37,183 bases of DNA, taken from positions 1 through 37,183 of the forward strand of contig NZ_FODD01000062.1 in the NCBI RefSeq assembly GCF_900110255.1, written 5' to 3'. This DNA comes from Actinacidiphila rubida. GTDB lineage: Bacteria; Actinomycetota; Actinomycetes; Streptomycetales; Streptomycetaceae. The notes below the pieces were generated by a model that saw only the letters and a program-made list of their open reading frames with translations, was not told the DNA's origin and did no database searches. This document shows, piece by piece, positions 24,626 to 33,436 of this stretch. A program made the translations under genes and the position numbers. Position 1 is the stretch's first letter. Each line of letters opens with the position of its first letter.

Positions 24626-26593
24626 TCAGCCGACGTGGACGCGCGGGCGGCGCTTGGGATCGGACTCGGCCTCGCGCAGCACCTCGCGGGTGACCGGCGC
24701 GACCTCGCCGTGGCCGAACAGGAAGAACCGCAGGAAGTTGGCGAACGGGCTGCCCTCGGTCCACTCGAAGTAGATGTGCGGGATGCAGCCGGTGCTGTCC
24801 CGGACGTGCAGCAGCATCGCCGCCAGCGCGTTGGGCACCGAGGTGCCCTCCAGCGTCAGCACCCGGTAGCGGTTGTGCATCACCTCGCCGCGGACGGTGA
24901 CCGCGGACTCGAAGTCCGACGCGTCGCGGACGGTGACCTCCACGAAGACCACGTCGTCCTCGGGCGTCAGGTCGTTGTCGTAGCGGATCTGGTGGACCTT
25001 GTCCCGGTACTCCGCCGCGTCCCGGTTGTCGGGCTCGTTCGCGATGAACCGGATGCGGCGGCTGGCGATGTCGCGGACGAAACGGGCCGCCATGTCGTCC
25101 ATCTCCACGCCGGTCACGCGCAGCTCGAACGCCCGCGCCAGCCGGGACAGCAGCGAGATCAGCACGATGCCCGCGATGAAGCAGGCGCCGATCTTCACAC
25201 CGTCGGGCCGCTCCAGGACGTTCACCACGGTCGTGTAGAGGAACACGGCCGCGATCACCGCGAAGATGACCGTCCACCGCCTGTCCTGGCTGCGGCGCGC
25301 CGAGATGGTCACGGCCACCGCGGCCGAGCTCATCAGCACCAGCACGCCGGTGGCGTAGGCACCGCCCTGCTTGTCGACGTTCGCGTCGAAGATCCAGGTG
25401 ACCAGGAACGCCACGAGCGTGAAGACCAGCACCATCGGGCGCACCGCCCGCGCCCAGTGCGGCGCCATCCCGTAGCGCGGCAGGTAGCGCGGCATCAGGT
25501 TGAGCAGACCGGCCATCGCCGAGGCGCCGGCGAACCACAGGATCGCGATCGTCGAGAAGTCGTAGACCGTGCCGAAGCCCGACCCCAGGTACTCGTGGGC
25601 CAGGAACGCCAGGGCGCGGCCGTTGGCCGGGCCGCCGGGCTGGAAGTCCTGCTTCGGGATCAGGACCGTGGTGATGAAGCTGGTCGCGATCAGGAAGCAG
25701 CTCATGATCAGGGCCGCCGTGGTGAGCAGCTTCTTGGTGTCCCGGATCCGGCCCGTGGGATGGTCCTCGGTGTCGTCGTCGTCACCCCGGACGTGCGGCA
25801 TGACCGCCACGCCCGTCTCGAACCCGGACATGCCCAGCGCGAGTTTGGGGAAGATCAGCAGGGACACGCCGATCATCACGGCGACGTTGCCGCGCTCCGC
25901 GGTCAGCCCGCTCGTCCAGTCCGTGACCAGGTGCGGGGCCGTCAGCACGTGGTACAGCCCGTCGACCACCACGACCACGTTCAGCACCAGGTAGATGCCG
26001 ACCAGCACCACCGCGACGCCGATCGCCTCCAGGAAGCCCTTGAGGAAGACCGCGCCGAGCAGCGCGACCAGCACCAGCGTCACCAGCATCTGATGGCTGT
26101 GCAGGCTGCTGGAGAAGTGCGGGTTCTCCACCAGGTGCGTGGAGGCGTCCGCCGCCGACAGCGTGATCGTGATGAGGAAGTCCGTCGCCGCGAAGCCCAG
26201 CAGGGCCAGCACGAACAGCTTGCCCTTCCAGAACGACAGCAGCCGCTCCAGCATCGAGATGGAGCCCGCGCCCTGGTGGCTCTCCTCCGCCACCCTGCGG
26301 TACACCGGCAGCGCGCCCGCCAGCGTCACGATCACCAGCACGATCGTCGCGATGGGCGACAGCAGGCCCGCGGCGAGCGCCGCGATACCCGGCTGGTACC
26401 CGAGGGTGGAGAAGTAGTCGACGCCGGTCAGGCACATCACGCGGTACCAGCGCTGCCCGCGGTGCACCGTCTCCTGCTGCTCGCTGCCGCCCTGCTGGTG
26501 CTTGGCCATGTCGGCCAGGCCCTCCAGCAGCCACCCGCGGACCCGGCCCGGGTGCGCGTCCGTGGTCGTGCCGGTGTGCTCTGCCGTGGCCAT
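24626..26593 (-). CDS. APC-superfamily permease with large cytosolic C-terminal domain
   Basis: 655 aa. After a polar N-terminus, about 12 membrane helices begin with VDYFSTLGYQPGIAALAAGL, the unwound TM1 region typical of APC carriers. A His/Asp-rich loop (RGDDDDTEDHPTG) lies before TM7. The last about 170 residues are soluble, ending with NALAAMLLHVRDSTGCIPHI and EWTEGSPFANFLRFFLFG. Layout and size recall KUP/KimA-type potassium carriers as much as amino-acid permeases, so the substrate is left open. ATG 26593 follows AGGAG. It is divergent from the GH89 gene across about 460 bases. Confidence 0.82.
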   Translation of the reverse strand: MATAEHTGTTTDAHPGRVRGWLLEGLADMAKHQQGGSEQQETVHRGQRWYRVMCLTGVDYFSTLGYQPGIAALAAGLLSPIATIVLVIVTLAGALPVYRRVAEESHQGAGSISMLERLLSFWKGKLFVLALLGFAATDFLITITLSAADASTHLVENPHFSSSLHSHQMLVTLVLVALLGAVFLKGFLEAIGVAVVLVGIYLVLNVVVVVDGLYHVLTAPHLVTDWTSGLTAERGNVAVMIGVSLLIFPKLALGMSGFETGVAVMPHVRGDDDDTEDHPTGRIRDTKKLLTTAALIMSCFLIATSFITTVLIPKQDFQPGGPANGRALAFLAHEYLGSGFGTVYDFSTIAILWFAGASAMAGLLNLMPRYLPRYGMAPHWARAVRPMVLVFTLVAFLVTWIFDANVDKQGGAYATGVLVLMSSAAVAVTISARRSQDRRWTVIFAVIAAVFLYTTVVNVLERPDGVKIGACFIAGIVLISLLSRLARAFELRVTGVEMDDMAARFVRDIASRRIRFIANEPDNRDAAEYRDKVHQIRYDNDLTPEDDVVFVEVTVRDASDFESAVTVRGEVMHNRYRVLTLEGTSVPNALAAMLLHVRDSTGCIPHIYFEWTEGSPFANFLRFFLFGHGEVAPVTREVLREAESDPKRRPRVHVG

Positions 26594-27053
26594 CCGTCAT
26601 CTGCTCCTGTTGTCGTATGGCGGCATCCGGCCATCGCGTCACGTGCGGGTCGAGGGGAATCGACTGAGGTCAGCCTATGCGGCGCACCCTGCGGCGGCCC
26701 GCCGCCAGGGTGCCTCGCACCGGCCGCTCCGCCGCGCCGCGGAAGGTCATGGACGCGCCGTCATCGCCTCGTTCGCGCCTTGGACAGCGTGCGGGACCGG
26801 TCGCGCGGGGGGTCCACCCGGTGTCGAGTCCATACGGATTCTTAACGCGTCCATACGGTAACCCCGGACCTTCTCCCGGCGAAGCCGGTCTTTGTGTCAA
26901 ATCAGCATCTTTCCGGGTGAAAGGGGTGTGGGACGCCGCCGGGGACGCCTGCCGCCCGCGCACGATGCGAGGACTCCCTCGAGCACGACGAGCACGACGA
27001 CACACGCGCGTACCGACGAGCATCGACGAGCATCGACGAGAAACGAGAGCCGT
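26594..27053. promoter_or_regulatory. Divergent control region of APC permease and GH89 genes
   Basis: No gene supported. An imperfect hairpin at 26684-26713 (GCACCCT...AGGGTGC and GGCGGC/GCCGCC) may lie in the permease leader. The decamer GTCCATACGG occurs twice, at 26828-26837 and 26849-26858, 21 bp (two helical turns) apart around an AT-rich TTCTTAAC; this looks like an operator pair. Near the GH89 start (26980-27045) ACGAGCA and CATCGACGAG motifs repeat, with GAAACGAGAG as a weak ribosome binding site. Confidence 0.45.
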
Positions 27054-29354
27054 ATGCGTCCTCTCCGTTCCACCGCCCTCGCCGGCGGGCTGGGCCTCGC
27101 CCTGCTGGCGGGTGCCGCGGGAGCGGCACCCGCCCGGGCCGCCCTCGCCGGCCCGGGCCCGGCACCCGCCGCCTTCTCCACCGCCGCCGCTCGCGGCACC
27201 TTTTCCACCGCCGCCGCCCGCGGCACCTTTTCCACCGCCGCCGCCCGCGGCGTCGTCGACCGGATGGTGCCCGCCTGGTCACCGTCGATCGACCTGGCCG
27301 CCTGCGCGCCCGCGGCCACCGGCGCCGAACGCTACGAGATCGCCCCGCGCCACGGCCGGGTGCGGATCGCGGGCAGCTCGCCCAGCGCCCTGCTGACCGG
27401 CGTCGGCGCCTACCTCAAGGACATCGCGCACACCGACGTGTCCTGGTCCTCGGACGCCTCCGCCGAACCCCTCGGCGTCCGCGGCCGCCCGCCGCTGCCG
27501 TCCGCGCCCGTCACGCACACCGCGAACGTGCCGCACCGCGTGCTGTCCAACGACACCGCCGACGGCTACACCAACGCGTACTGGGACTGGCACCGCTGGC
27601 AGCGCGAACTCGACGTGGCGGCCCTGCACGGCATCAACGCCTTCTTCCTCCCCGTCGGCATGGAGGCCGTGTACCAGCGGACCATGCGCGACTTCGGCTA
27701 CACCGCCGCCCAGATGCGCGCGTGGATGCCGATGCCGGCCCACCAGCCGTGGTGGCTGCTGCAGAACATGTCCGACCTCGCCGCGGACCAGGAGAGCCAG
27801 GCGCTGATCGACGCGCGGGCCGCGCTCGGCCGCCGCATCGCCGACCGGATGCGCGCGCTCGGCATCGAGCCGATCCTGCCCGGCTACTTCGGCACCGTCC
27901 CCGGCGGCTTCACCGCACGCAACGCCGGTGCCGCCGTCGTCCCGCAGGGCACCTGGTGCGGCGCGCAGCGCCCCGGCTGGCTCGACCCGCGCACCGCCGT
28001 GTTCGGCCGCGTCGCCGCCGCGTTCTACCGCACGCAGGCGCGGCTGCTCGGCACGAGCGGCGCGTTCAAGATGGACCTGCTGCACGAGGGCGGCAACCCC
28101 GGCACCGTCCCGGTCGGCGAGGCCGCCAGGGACGTGCAGGCCGCGCTGGAGACCGCCCACCCCGGCGCCACCTGGGTCATCCTCGGCTGGCAGCGCAACC
28201 CGACCGCCGAACTCCTCGCCGGCGTCGACCGGTCCCGCATGCTGATCATCGACGGGCTCACCGACCGCTACACCGACTCCGACCCCTCGTCCGACCCGGC
28301 CACCCGCTTCTCCGGCACCCCGTACGCGTTCGGCTCGATCTGGAACTTCGGCGGCCACACCGCGACCGGCGCCAACGCCGCCGTCTGGAACACCCGCTTC
28401 TTCGCCCAGCTCGCCACGCCGCGAACCCCGTTGCGGGGCATCGCGGTGCTGCCCGAGGCCAACGACAACAACGACGCGGCCTTCGAGTTCCTCACCGAAC
28501 TCGCCTGGGCCCCGGCCCGCCCGGACCTCCCGACCTGGTTCGGGCACTTCGCCGACGCCCGCTACGGCACACCCGACCCGCACGCCGAGGCCGCCTGGCG
28601 GATCATCGGCGCCACCGCGTACTCGATGCCGGCCAACGGCTGGAGCGAGGCCCCCGACGGGCTGTTCGCCGCCCGCCCGAGCCTCGGCGCCACCCGCGGC
28701 TCCCCGACCTCACCGGCCAGGACCCGCTACGACACCACCGCGTTCGCCGGCGCGCTCACCGAACTCCTGCACGCCGCACCGCGGGTGCGGGCCACCCCGC
28801 TCTACCGCTACGACCTGGTCGACGTCGCCCGCCAGGTGCTGTCCAACCGCAGCCGGGACTGGCTGCCGCGGATCAGGGCCGCCTACGACGCCGCGAACCG
28901 CCCGCTCCTCCACGACCTCACCGCCCAGTGGCTCGGCACCATGCGCACGCTGGACGCCCTGCTGCGCACCCGCCCCGAGTTCATGCTCGGCCACTGGCTC
29001 CGGTACGGCACGCGGGCCGCGGCGAACCCGGCGGACCGCGCGGCGGTCCAGCGGGACCTGCGCACGCTGATCACCGTCTGGGCCGACACCCCCGCCGTCG
29101 CCGCCCATCTCGACGACTACGCCAACCGCGAGTGGTCCGGCCTGGTCGGCGGCTACTACCTCGACCGCTGGCAGCGCTTCTTCCACGCGCTCGACACCGC
29201 GCTGTCCACGGGCAGGCCCCCCGCCCCCATCGACTGGTTCGCCCTCGGCCACACCTGGTCCACCGCCCCCACGGTCTTCCCCACCACCCCCGCCGGCTCC
29301 CCCTACGCCCTCGCCACCCGAGCCCGGACCCTCCTGACGACCAGCGCCCTTTAG
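27054..29354 (+). CDS. Secreted alpha-N-acetylglucosaminidase (GH89)
   Basis: 766 aa. Signal peptide MRPLRSTALAGGLGLALLAG then AAGAAPARAALAG, a triple FSTAAARGT repeat (41-67), then the NAGLU-type domains: an N-terminal beta domain (YEIAPRHGRVRIAGSSPSAL), the barrel with YWDWHRWQRELDVAALHGIN, MPAHQPWWLLQN, GYFGTVPGGF, MDLLHEGGNPG (likely one catalytic Glu), IWNFGGHTATG and LPEANDNNDAAFEFLTELAW (likely the other), and a helical C-terminal domain. It releases terminal alpha-linked GlcNAc from glycans; the natural substrate in soil is unknown. ATG 27054 is the first start giving a signal peptide. It is convergent with the LCP gene. Confidence 0.9.
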   Translation: MRPLRSTALAGGLGLALLAGAAGAAPARAALAGPGPAPAAFSTAAARGTFSTAAARGTFSTAAARGVVDRMVPAWSPSIDLAACAPAATGAERYEIAPRHGRVRIAGSSPSALLTGVGAYLKDIAHTDVSWSSDASAEPLGVRGRPPLPSAPVTHTANVPHRVLSNDTADGYTNAYWDWHRWQRELDVAALHGINAFFLPVGMEAVYQRTMRDFGYTAAQMRAWMPMPAHQPWWLLQNMSDLAADQESQALIDARAALGRRIADRMRALGIEPILPGYFGTVPGGFTARNAGAAVVPQGTWCGAQRPGWLDPRTAVFGRVAAAFYRTQARLLGTSGAFKMDLLHEGGNPGTVPVGEAARDVQAALETAHPGATWVILGWQRNPTAELLAGVDRSRMLIIDGLTDRYTDSDPSSDPATRFSGTPYAFGSIWNFGGHTATGANAAVWNTRFFAQLATPRTPLRGIAVLPEANDNNDAAFEFLTELAWAPARPDLPTWFGHFADARYGTPDPHAEAAWRIIGATAYSMPANGWSEAPDGLFAARPSLGATRGSPTSPARTRYDTTAFAGALTELLHAAPRVRATPLYRYDLVDVARQVLSNRSRDWLPRIRAAYDAANRPLLHDLTAQWLGTMRTLDALLRTRPEFMLGHWLRYGTRAAANPADRAAVQRDLRTLITVWADTPAVAAHLDDYANREWSGLVGGYYLDRWQRFFHALDTALSTGRPPAPIDWFALGHTWSTAPTVFPTTPAGSPYALATRARTLLTTSAL
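27174..27254 (+). repeat. 27-bp in-frame triplication in the GH89 gene
   Basis: Three 27-bp units (27174, 27201, 27228) each encode FSTAAARG(T/V). Units 2 and 3 are nearly identical, including the rare-looking TTT codon for Phe, while unit 1 uses TTC. It lies between the signal peptide and the enzyme domain and probably acts as a length-variable spacer. Confidence 0.85.
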
Positions 29355-29378
29355 GGGCGCGGCAGCCCGGCAACGGGC

Positions 29379-29427
29379 GGCGCCGGAAGGGCCGGCGCCA
29401 CCATGGGGCCCGCCCTCAGGGGCGGGC
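29379..29427. terminator. Tandem hairpins between GH89 and LCP genes
   Basis: Stem GGCGCCGG/CCGGCGCC (29379-29399, loop five) and stem GCCCGCCC/GGGCGGGC (29408-29427, loop four). A third small stem (GCGCCC/GGGCGC) spans the GH89 stop at about 29345. All lie between converging stops. Confidence 0.78.
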
Positions 29428-29439
29428 ACCCCGCCGACG

Positions 29440-31209
29440 CTACGCGTCGCTGTCCGGCTTCGTCCGCGCCTCGGCGTACGCCTGCATCGGCGTCATCGGC
29501 ACCCCGTTGATCTGGACCGTCCGGTACCGGCTGACCTTCGCGCAGGTGCCGGCCTGGTCCGCGGTCTGCGCGTGGCTGTTGTTGAGCGCCGCCTGCGTGT
29601 CCGCGGGCGCGGGCTTGCCCGTCGCGCCGGGGAAGGCCGTGCCGCTCTGCCAGTCCGAACCGACCACCAGCGTCAGGCCCTTGAGCGTGCCCTGCTTGAG
29701 GTGCGCGGCGGACAGGCCCAGCGAGGTGGCCACGGTCTGCGCCTCGTCCTTCTGCCCGGGCCCGTACGTCAGCGTCGTGGCCGTCGCGCTCGCGGGCGCG
29801 TTGCCCGCGCTGACCGCCTGGGTGAAGCCCTTGCCGACCAGGGCCGTCGCGACGCTGGAGGCGCGGCCCGGGATGCCGTTGCCGTTCTCCACGCGAACCG
29901 TGATCTGGGAGGCGGGGACGGGCGTGGCCGTCGGCTTGGCCGTCGCGGACGCGGCCGTCGACTTCGCGCCGGTCGCGGTGGTCAGCGCCTGGTCGTTGGC
30001 GATGGTGGAGAACAGGGTGCTCGCGCCGGCACCCACGACGACGCGGTCCACGTTCGACGGGTCGGCGGCGGTCTGCATCGTGGTGAACGTGATCCGCTTC
30101 GACGGCACCTTGTTGAGGTCGTCGGCCAGACCGATGAGCTTGGTGACGCTGCCGAGCCCGTCGTCGACCGTCAGCGCCTTGGTCGCGGCGTCCGCGAGGT
30201 GGTAGACGGCGCTGGGGTTCGTCAGCGTGCCCGCGCTCTTGAACTTGCGGATCAGCGAGGAGAGGTAGAGGTGCTGCGCGTAGGTGCGGCCGAGGTCGCT
30301 GCCGTCGCCGAAGCCGTGCCGCGAGCGCAGGAACTCCAGCGCGGCCACGCCCTTGAGCGTGTGGTCGCCCTTGGAGAGCTTCAGGTGCGAGTACGTGTCG
30401 TAGACGTTGGCGTCGACGCACACCGGCACGCCGCCGACCGCGTCGGACATCTGCACCACGCCGGAGAAGTCGACCTGCACGAAGTGGTCGATGGGTATGC
30501 CGGTCAGCTTGTGCACGGTCGCGACCTGGCACGCCTGCCCGTACGCCAGCGCGCTGTTGATCATGCCGTGGTAACCCGGCGTGGACGCGCCCGACTTGGG
30601 GTTGGTGCAGTTGGGCACCTCGGTCTCGGTGTCGCGCGGGATGCTCATCACCGTCGCGTTGGAGCGGTCGGCGGATATGTGCACCACCATCTCCACGTCG
30701 GCGTTCTGGCCGGTCTGCACGCCGGTCTTGGAGCAGCCGCCGCCGAGCTTGCAGTCCGTCGCGCTGGTCCGGCCGTCGCTGCCCATCACGAGGATGTTGA
30801 TCGGGGTCCGGCCGAAGGCGTCCGCCTTCTCGTGGCCGGCGCTGTCCTTCCCCGCGCCGTCCGTCAGCGAGACGCTGGTGATGTTGCCGTTCAGGTGCTG
30901 GTAGAGCCAGTAGCCGACGCCGGCGGTGGCCAGCACCAGGACGGACGTGCAGATCGCGACGATGCGCAGCCAGCGGCGGCCGCCGCGGCGCTGCGCCCGC
31001 TTGCCGGCCTTGCGCCGGGCGGCGCGGCCGCCGGGCCCGTCGGGCTGGGGGACGGGGCCGCCCTTGCCGCGCGCCGCGGCACGAGCCGCCGCGCGTCCGC
31101 CGGGCACCGGTCCCGAGCCCGCGCCGTCGGGGCTGGTACGCGGGCGCGGCGCACGGGGGGCCTGGTCCTGCGGCGCCCGACCGGCGGGGCCGCCCCAGGG
31201 GTCCGTCAT
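29440..31209 (-). CDS. LytR-CpsA-Psr (LCP) family wall-polymer ligase
   Basis: 589 aa. A long Pro/Gly/Arg-rich cytosolic N-terminus (1-80), one membrane helix (IVAICTSVLVLATAGVGYWL), then the extracellular LCP domain: NILVMGSDGR, DVEMVVHISADRSNATVMSI followed by PRDTEVE-like PRDTETEVPN, LTGIPIDHFVQVDFSGVVQM, and LEFLRSRHGFGDGSDLGRT with the arginines that grip the polyprenyl pyrophosphate. A C-terminal LytR_C-type domain follows (ITVRVENGNGIPGRASSVAT). LCP enzymes attach teichoic-type polymers or arabinogalactan-like glycans to peptidoglycan. ATG 31209 follows AAGGGAG; the frame to 31281 lacks a start signal. Confidence 0.92.
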   Translation of the reverse strand: MTDPWGGPAGRAPQDQAPRAPRPRTSPDGAGSGPVPGGRAAARAAARGKGGPVPQPDGPGGRAARRKAGKRAQRRGGRRWLRIVAICTSVLVLATAGVGYWLYQHLNGNITSVSLTDGAGKDSAGHEKADAFGRTPINILVMGSDGRTSATDCKLGGGCSKTGVQTGQNADVEMVVHISADRSNATVMSIPRDTETEVPNCTNPKSGASTPGYHGMINSALAYGQACQVATVHKLTGIPIDHFVQVDFSGVVQMSDAVGGVPVCVDANVYDTYSHLKLSKGDHTLKGVAALEFLRSRHGFGDGSDLGRTYAQHLYLSSLIRKFKSAGTLTNPSAVYHLADAATKALTVDDGLGSVTKLIGLADDLNKVPSKRITFTTMQTAADPSNVDRVVVGAGASTLFSTIANDQALTTATGAKSTAASATAKPTATPVPASQITVRVENGNGIPGRASSVATALVGKGFTQAVSAGNAPASATATTLTYGPGQKDEAQTVATSLGLSAAHLKQGTLKGLTLVVGSDWQSGTAFPGATGKPAPADTQAALNNSHAQTADQAGTCAKVSRYRTVQINGVPMTPMQAYAEARTKPDSDA

Positions 31210-31293
31210 CTCCCACTCCCTTGACCGTGCAGCCCGTGTGAGGCGTGCCACTTGATACGGCGGGCGGAGCGGTGGCTCCACCCGGAAGTCACA

Positions 31294-31311
31294 CTTGCGC
31301 GACGGCGCAAG
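31294..31311. promoter_or_regulatory. Hairpin in the LCP/small-protein intergenic region
   Basis: CTTGCGC and GCGCAAG flank GACG, a perfect seven-bp stem 85 bases upstream of the LCP gene. TACAGT (31402) and TAAAGT (31456) are possible -10 hexamers for the plus-strand gene; neither has a good -35. Confidence 0.3.
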
Positions 31312-31504
31312 GGTAGGTCATACCGCTGTGGGCACCCTGAGAGTCGACCGGCTGTGAGAGCCCGAGGACCCGGCGTCACCGGGGTACCCGGGCACGACGA
31401 CTACAGTCGCGTAGACGTGCGGAAGGCCTCGATGGTTCCCGAATTACGCAACCTCTAAAGTGTCTGCCATGTCCGAAGCGCTGGAACGAGCAGGAGGGCC
31501 GGCG

Positions 31505-31711
31505 GTGGGCTGGGAGACGGCTGAGCTGGAGGGCGGACCGGCGGACGGCACGCGGATACGGGTCTCCGGACGGCCGCGGGTCCTCCAGGTCACGGCCGAG
31601 TGCCCCCTGGAAGACGCCGGCCACGACGTGCGGGTTGCGGCGGTCTACGTCTACCGCCGCGTCGGCGGCGTCCCGCCGCTGCGCTACGCCTGGGACTGGG
31701 CGAGCCCCTGA
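31505..31711 (+). CDS. Small conserved-looking protein of unknown function
   Basis: 68 aa from GTG 31505, which has AGGAGG seven bases upstream; ATG 31469 (80 aa) is the alternative and would be nearly leaderless if TAAAGT at 31456 is its -10. The protein (MGWETAELEGGPADGTRIRV, RVLQVTAECPLEDAG, VRVAAVYVYRRVGGVPPLRY) looks like a small beta-rich globular domain. No family recognised. Its stop lies 40 bases before the left arm of the giant palindrome. Confidence 0.6.
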   Translation: MGWETAELEGGPADGTRIRVSGRPRVLQVTAECPLEDAGHDVRVAAVYVYRRVGGVPPLRYAWDWASP

Positions 31712-31750
31712 ACCATCCCCCCGCTGTGCCCAACATCACACCCAAGCCGA

Positions 31751-32344
31751 CGGGGTGCACCCGGGGCTTGTCGGCCGTCCACCGGCCGGTGGTGTGTTCG
31801 GGCTCCGGGGTGCCCCGCGCTGCGCGCTGCCGTCTGCCGGTCTCGTCGTGGCTTGTCGCGCAGTTCCCCGCGCCCCTGGCGGTGCAGGTTCGTGGGTGGG
31901 GTCAGGGGCCACTCCGGGAGTGTCTCCTCGAACTGTGCGTGCACCGTTCTTCCGTGCCCTACCCGGGCGGATGCACAGTTCTGCGGGGACACACCCGGAT
32001 CGTCCCCTTCCGGCCCGTCCCCGTCTGCGGGAGGGCGTTGGCTGTGCCCCATGTCCCCCGCCGCACGGTGGATAAGCGGGAGGGGGTGGGGAGGAAGTGC
32101 TCCCCGCAGAGAAATGTGCGCGGCCCCCGGGTACCGAGACGGACGAACCCGTATGCACATTTCCGAGGAGACGCTTCCGGAGCACCCCCGACCCCACGGA
32201 CAAAGGGCACGCACACCAGGGGCGCGAGGAACTGCGCGAGCAACCCACCACCGGCCGGGACGCGGCGACGGCGCCCCGGGGGCACCCCGGATGCCGAACC
32301 ACCCACCGGCCGGTGGACGGCCGACAAGCCCCGGGGGCACCCCG
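31751..32344. repeat. Giant near-palindrome (~594 bp), copy A
   Basis: The left half matches the reverse complement of the right half about a centre near 32,047. The outer 42 bases (31751-31792 against 32303-32344) differ at one position. Inner blocks include CTCCGGGAG-TGTCTCCTCG (31913) against CGAGGAGAC-CTTCCGGAG (32164). Each half also folds on itself: GAACTGTGC (31930) with GCACAGTTC (31973), and GAAATGTGC (32111) with GCACATTTC (32155). It lies between two converging genes. Reading frames inside are all GC-driven and not supported as genes. A second copy starts at 36,846. Confidence 0.88.
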
Positions 32345-32357
32345 GATGCCGAACCCA

Positions 32358-33212
32358 TCAAGCCCCGGGGGCACCCCGCCGGCGCGAACCCTCCGTGTCG
32401 GAGGGACTGCTGAACCCGGGACTCGTATAACCCAGCTTCGGCCGCTGCCGCACCAAGCTGACCCCCCCTCCGGAGGAGGAAGAGGACGGGGAGGACGACC
32501 CGAACCCGGGGCTGGAGTACCCGAGCCGCGGCCTCTCCCGCACGAGACTCACACCCGGCCCGGGCGCAGCCCACTCCTCGGTGACGCACCGCCGCAGAAA
32601 CGGCAGCACACCCTCGCGCAGCAGCGCCCGCCGCCACGCGTCCCTCGCCGCGGAGACCTCCAGCGCGACGCGCGACTCCTCCGCGTCCCGGCGGGCGGTC
32701 AGGACGAGTCCCGCCAGCCCGACGACCAGCGCGGCGCCGAACACGCCCGCCATGGTGAAGCCCACCGCGGTGAGCGACGACGTGACGCGGTGGCCGTCGC
32801 CGGCCGCGCGCAGCCCGAAGCCGAGCGCGAGGAACGCGACCGCGGCGATGCCGCTGAGCATGGGCACCAGCACGGCGAGCGTCGCCGAGACCCCGGGTCC
32901 GCCGTCCCCCTGCCCCGCGCCGCGGGACCCGCGGGAGCCACCCGCACCGCCGCGCGGCCGCGGCCCGCCCGGCCCCGAGGGCCCGTCGCGCAGCGCCGCG
33001 TACCGTCCGTACTCCCCGGCCGCCGCCGCGGCCAACCCGTCCGCCGCGGCCATCGCGCGGGCGCGCAGCAACTCGACCGCGGGGCCGCCCGGTTCACCGG
33101 TCACGCCTTCGGCGCGGCGCAGTGCGCGCCTGATCTCCTCACTGTGCAGGGCCTCGTTGAGGACCGAGACGAACTCGGTCCGGTAAGTGGTGTCCTCGTG
33201 CCCGTCGTTCAC
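32358..33212 (-). CDS. Two-TM protein with duplicated C-terminal motif
   Basis: 284 aa, family not recognised. An N-terminal helical region (FVSVLNEALHSEEIRRALRR) and a Gly/Arg-rich linker are followed by two membrane helices (VLVPMLSGIAAVAFLALGFG and GFTMAGVFGAALVVGLAGLV), then a helical segment and a low-complexity tail with two copies of GVSLVRERPRLGYSSPGF / GVSLVRQRPKLGYTSPGF around a Ser run. The final RRRGAPGA and the stop codon are supplied by a GGGGTGCCCCCGGGGCT module at the edge of copy A of the palindrome. GTG 33212 (after GGGGGCG) is preferred; ATG 33251 is possible. Confidence 0.7.
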   Translation of the reverse strand: MNDGHEDTTYRTEFVSVLNEALHSEEIRRALRRAEGVTGEPGGPAVELLRARAMAAADGLAAAAAGEYGRYAALRDGPSGPGGPRPRGGAGGSRGSRGAGQGDGGPGVSATLAVLVPMLSGIAAVAFLALGFGLRAAGDGHRVTSSLTAVGFTMAGVFGAALVVGLAGLVLTARRDAEESRVALEVSAARDAWRRALLREGVLPFLRRCVTEEWAAPGPGVSLVRERPRLGYSSPGFGSSSPSSSSSGGGVSLVRQRPKLGYTSPGFSSPSDTEGSRRRGAPGA

Positions 33213-33436
33213 GTCCGCCCCCGATGCGCCGCCCGCGTGCCGCACCACCATAGTGATGCGAGTTGCGCGATTGCTGAAGCATGCAAGTCTGTGGCGGAAT
33301 CCGGACGGCACCGCGACACCGTCCGGGCGGCGCCGTCTCCGGATGGCGGGATTCCGCCTGCCGCGCGCGGTGGGCGGCCGGGCGAGGGCGGATGCGTACC
33401 CTGGTCCCTGAGAAGGCGGCACCCAGGGAGGTTCAC

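Noticed and set aside
26594..26760. c-di-AMP (ydaO-type) riboswitch upstream of the APC/KUP-like permease
   Set aside because: I could not find the conserved GA-rich core; only a simple imperfect hairpin is present.
31684..32637. Long open frames through the giant palindrome, including similar minus-strand frames in copies A and B
   Set aside because: Similarity follows from the DNA repeat; there is no ribosome binding site, the frames run into a real gene, and composition is typical of spurious GC-rich frames.
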